Source: Candidatus Sulfotelmatobacter sp.
GTDB lineage: Bacteria; Acidobacteriota; Terriglobia; Terriglobales; SbA1
DNA length: 6,093 nt
Assembly: GCA_030151135.1 (NCBI GenBank)
Contig: JASLEQ010000116.1
Location: 1 to 6,093 of the forward strand
Direction of reading: 5' to 3'
Part shown: positions 4,693 through 6,093 of the stretch, one piece after another
Numbering within the stretch: position 1 is the stretch's first letter
How the letters are laid out: each line of letters starts with the position of its first letter
The notes under the pieces: model-generated
The model's database searches: none
Told to the model about the DNA's origin: nothing
The model's input: only the letters and a program-made list of their open reading frames with translations
Program-made: the position numbers and the translations under genes

Positions 4693-5895
4693 GTGAAACT
4701 TAAGCTTATCGCAGTAATGTTATCGGGATTAGCGGTTGCTATGTTCCGGGGGACGCCCGCGAATGCGCAAACCGGAACGGGCTCGATTTTCCATGTCGTT
4801 CCCACACCGAACGGGAACGAGTTCAACAGCGGCCTGTTCGCCGCGTCAGCATCGTCAGCGAACGATATTTGGGCCGTAGGAAATTCAACCATCCACTTTG
4901 ACGGCACCAAGTGGACTGCTTTCCAGGCGCCGTTAATTAACGGTCAACTTACTGCGAACCTGCAGGGCGTCGTCGATATCTCACCAACGCTGGCTTGGGC
5001 GGTGGGGAACATAACTTTGGGGGCCAACCCAGGGCAGATCATCGAAAGATGGAACGGGACTAAATGGAGCTTGTTCCCGAGCCCAGCGTTCCCGCCGAAT
5101 TCGCAGACGGATCTGTTCGCGATGACGTCGACCTCTGCGAATGACATCTGGGCGGTCGGCAACCTGGTACAAGACCTTTCAAATGGCGAAGCCTTGAGCT
5201 TCAACCTTTTCGAGCATTGGAACGGGAAGACTTGGACACCGACTCTCGTAAACACACCTACCTTTGAGGCCTTGACCGGCGTCTCCGCCGACGCCACCAA
5301 TGACGCGTGGGCGGTGGGCTGGGTTGCTCCTCTTGCGGCAGGCAGCAACGAACCCCTCGCGATCCACTGGAATGGCACGAACTGGATCAGCGCTGTGACT
5401 CCGCACGTAGGCCGGGGTGCAAACGAGCTGAATGCCGTGCTGGCGCTCGCCGCGAATGATGTCTGGGCGGTAGGCTTTTCCACGCCGGATGCGCCTCCGC
5501 AGCAGTCTGCAACACTGACCTTAATCGAACACTTCGACGGCGCGCGTTGGACGGTAGTGCCGAGCCCGAATGTTGGACCCGACAGCGTCAATCAATCGAA
5601 TCGTTTACTTGGATTGACGGCCAATTCACCTACCGATATCTGGGCGTTTGGGTCGTTCTTCACGGCCGACGGATCCGGACATCAGATGACACTACTCTTG
5701 CATTACGACGGAACCAGTTGGACAGTCGCGTCCAGTCCCAATCCCACCAAAGGCAATTTCCTCGATGATCTGCTCTTTGCCGGTGTTGTCCCTTCGCCGG
5801 GGAACGTCTGGATCTTTGGAAGCGAAGATGAAGGAGTCAGCGGCGGCATGGGAACCTTGGCGGTTCACGCGACCTCCGGCGAAGAGACCCATTGA
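4693..5895 (+). CDS. Secreted WAVG-repeat protein, probable seven-bladed beta-propeller
   Basis: A 400-residue exported protein starting at GTG. The signal peptide is MKLKLIAVMLSGLAVAMF...ANAQ, with likely cleavage near residue 25-26. The mature protein is built of seven repeats marked by DIWAVG-like motifs beginning at Trp60, 102, 153, 206, 258, 317 (WAFG) and 373 (WIFG), spaced 42-59 residues apart. Six are followed by a WNGTxW/FDGxxW motif at 69-74, 120-125, 176-181, 226-231, 281-286 and 338-343, usually with a PSP turn. The seventh repeat lacks its second half, ending TLAVHATSG, while the N-terminus starts with that missing strand (FHVVPTPN, 33-40). This is the usual velcro closure of a circular propeller. 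No catalytic residues are evident; an extracytoplasmic binding or scaffold role is inferred. Preceded by a probable ECF-type promoter and followed by non-coding DNA, so likely monocistronic. Confidence 0.85.
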   Translation: MKLKLIAVMLSGLAVAMFRGTPANAQTGTGSIFHVVPTPNGNEFNSGLFAASASSANDIWAVGNSTIHFDGTKWTAFQAPLINGQLTANLQGVVDISPTLAWAVGNITLGANPGQIIERWNGTKWSLFPSPAFPPNSQTDLFAMTSTSANDIWAVGNLVQDLSNGEALSFNLFEHWNGKTWTPTLVNTPTFEALTGVSADATNDAWAVGWVAPLAAGSNEPLAIHWNGTNWISAVTPHVGRGANELNAVLALAANDVWAVGFSTPDAPPQQSATLTLIEHFDGARWTVVPSPNVGPDSVNQSNRLLGLTANSPTDIWAFGSFFTADGSGHQMTLLLHYDGTSWTVASSPNPTKGNFLDDLLFAGVVPSPGNVWIFGSEDEGVSGGMGTLAVHATSGEETH

Positions 5896-5953
5896 GTTCC
5901 CGTCACGTCGCGAGACCTCTCTGGGTTAGCTGCGAAAAGAGTCAATCAGAAAC

Positions 5954-5983
5954 GGAATAAACAAAGTCTGCGTCTCTGGTTAT
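5954..5983 (+). promoter_or_regulatory. Third GGAATAAA promoter-like motif, looser spacing
   Basis: AAACGGAATAAA (5950-5961) repeats the 12-mer at 3437-3448 exactly. GTTAT follows at 5979-5983 after 17 nt rather than 14, and CGTCTC at 5971-5976 is an alternative ECF-like -10. It points rightwards toward the window edge, where the gene it would serve is missing or reduced to a very short ORF. Confidence 0.3.
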
Positions 5984-5994
5984 ATGAGTGAGAC

Positions 5995-6051
5995 ATGACC
6001 AATTCTTATAAAAGAGGAACTGAAGCCAACGACGGATTCTCTACGGCATAA
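5995..6051 (+). other. Very short ORF (18 codons) downstream of the third promoter-like motif
   Basis: ATG at 5995 opens 18 codons ending at TAA 6049-6051; the product starts MTNSYKRGTEAND. It begins inside a shorter frame (ATG 5985, ending TGA 5996-5998). The ribosome binding site is weak (GTGAG). Its stop falls inside the left arm of the terminal inverted repeat, so it could be the 5' end of a gene interrupted by that repeat, a leader peptide ahead of a hairpin, or chance. Confidence 0.15.
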
Positions 6052-6093
6052 CATTTGACGGCGTCGTTTTGGTTGCCGCCGTCAAATGTTATG
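6047..6093. repeat. Perfect 17-bp inverted repeat at the right window edge
   Basis: CATAACATTTGACGGCG (6047-6063) and CGCCGTCAAATGTTATG (6077-6093) are exact reverse complements around a 13-nt loop with TTTT in it. The right arm ends at the last base of the window, so the repeat may extend further. No T tract is visible after it within the window. Candidates are a small mobile-element end (MITE or subterminal palindrome), a regulatory hairpin, or an assembly foldback at a sequence end. It lacks the unpaired bases and RYYYAAC/GTTRRRY ends expected of an integron attC site. Confidence 0.75.

Noticed and set aside
4944..5591. 215-codon minus-strand open frame
   Set aside because: It is a shadow of the propeller gene; the repeats of the plus-strand gene produce repeated antisense motifs (PTAQ, VPFQ).
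6006..6093. Minus-strand frame open from the right edge to a TAA at 6006-6008, as a possible 3' end of another gene
   Set aside because: Only 28 sense codons, running through both arms of a perfect inverted repeat; cannot be told from chance without flanking sequence.
6047..6093. Integron attC site
   Set aside because: The stem is perfectly paired with no extrahelical bases, the ends do not fit RYYYAAC/GTTRRRY, it is shorter than typical attC sites, and no integrase or cassette spacing pattern is visible.
1..6093. tRNA, rRNA, CRISPR array, transposase or integrase genes
   Set aside because: I looked through both strands and found no cloverleaf ending in a T-arm consensus, no regularly spaced direct repeats and no transposase or recombinase motifs.

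Overview
The window looks like an accessory or weakly conserved stretch of a chromosome from a moderately GC-rich soil-type bacterium. An acidobacterial (Terriglobia-like) origin is my best guess. It rests on the mix of families: a YCII/DGPF protein, an unnamed secreted family present twice, a DUF2231 membrane protein, and a secreted WAVG / WNGTxW repeat protein. The style of the intergenic DNA also fits, including a G6-A-G5-A-C4-A-C5 block. This is inference; no rRNA or housekeeping gene anchors the taxonomy.

Layout. (1) Positions 1-618, minus strand: a nucleotidyltransferase-fold protein whose 3' end runs off the left edge. (2) 619-1440: about 820 bases without a confident gene, holding low-confidence reading-frame debris, a short repeat cluster and the G/C-run block. 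(3) 1441-1800: a complete YCII/DGPF-domain protein with a strong ribosome binding site. (4) 1801-1981: a hairpin-rich spacer. (5) 1982-2677: a complete secreted protein of an unnamed family. (6) 2678-2845: a spacer with a possible terminator hairpin and a perfect 14-bp palindrome just ahead of an ArsR-type regulator (2846-3139). (7) 3220 to about 3541: a broken second copy of the secreted family. (8) 3542-3991: a four-helix DUF2231 membrane protein. (9) 3992-4692: about 700 bases without a confident gene, ending in a probable promoter and a structured leader. (10) 4693-5895: a secreted protein best read as a seven-bladed beta-propeller. (11) 5896-6093: a spacer with a third promoter-like motif, a very short ORF and a perfect 17-bp inverted repeat that ends exactly at the last base of the window.

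How the genes relate. From 1441 to 5895 all genes lie on the plus strand, but the spacers are long and no intact multi-gene operon is evident. The clearest story is decay. The ArsR frame meets an amber codon, yet stays open for 27 more codons and ends in an ATGA overlap with the start of the broken secreted-protein copy, so the two were probably once a coupled pair. The most notable regulatory signal is GGAATAAA-N14-GTTAT, found with identical spacing ahead of the DUF2231 gene and ahead of the propeller gene, and in a looser form near the right edge. It resembles an ECF-sigma-type promoter and would suggest that two envelope/secreted genes are co-regulated. I do not see a convincing new defence, mobile or metabolic system.
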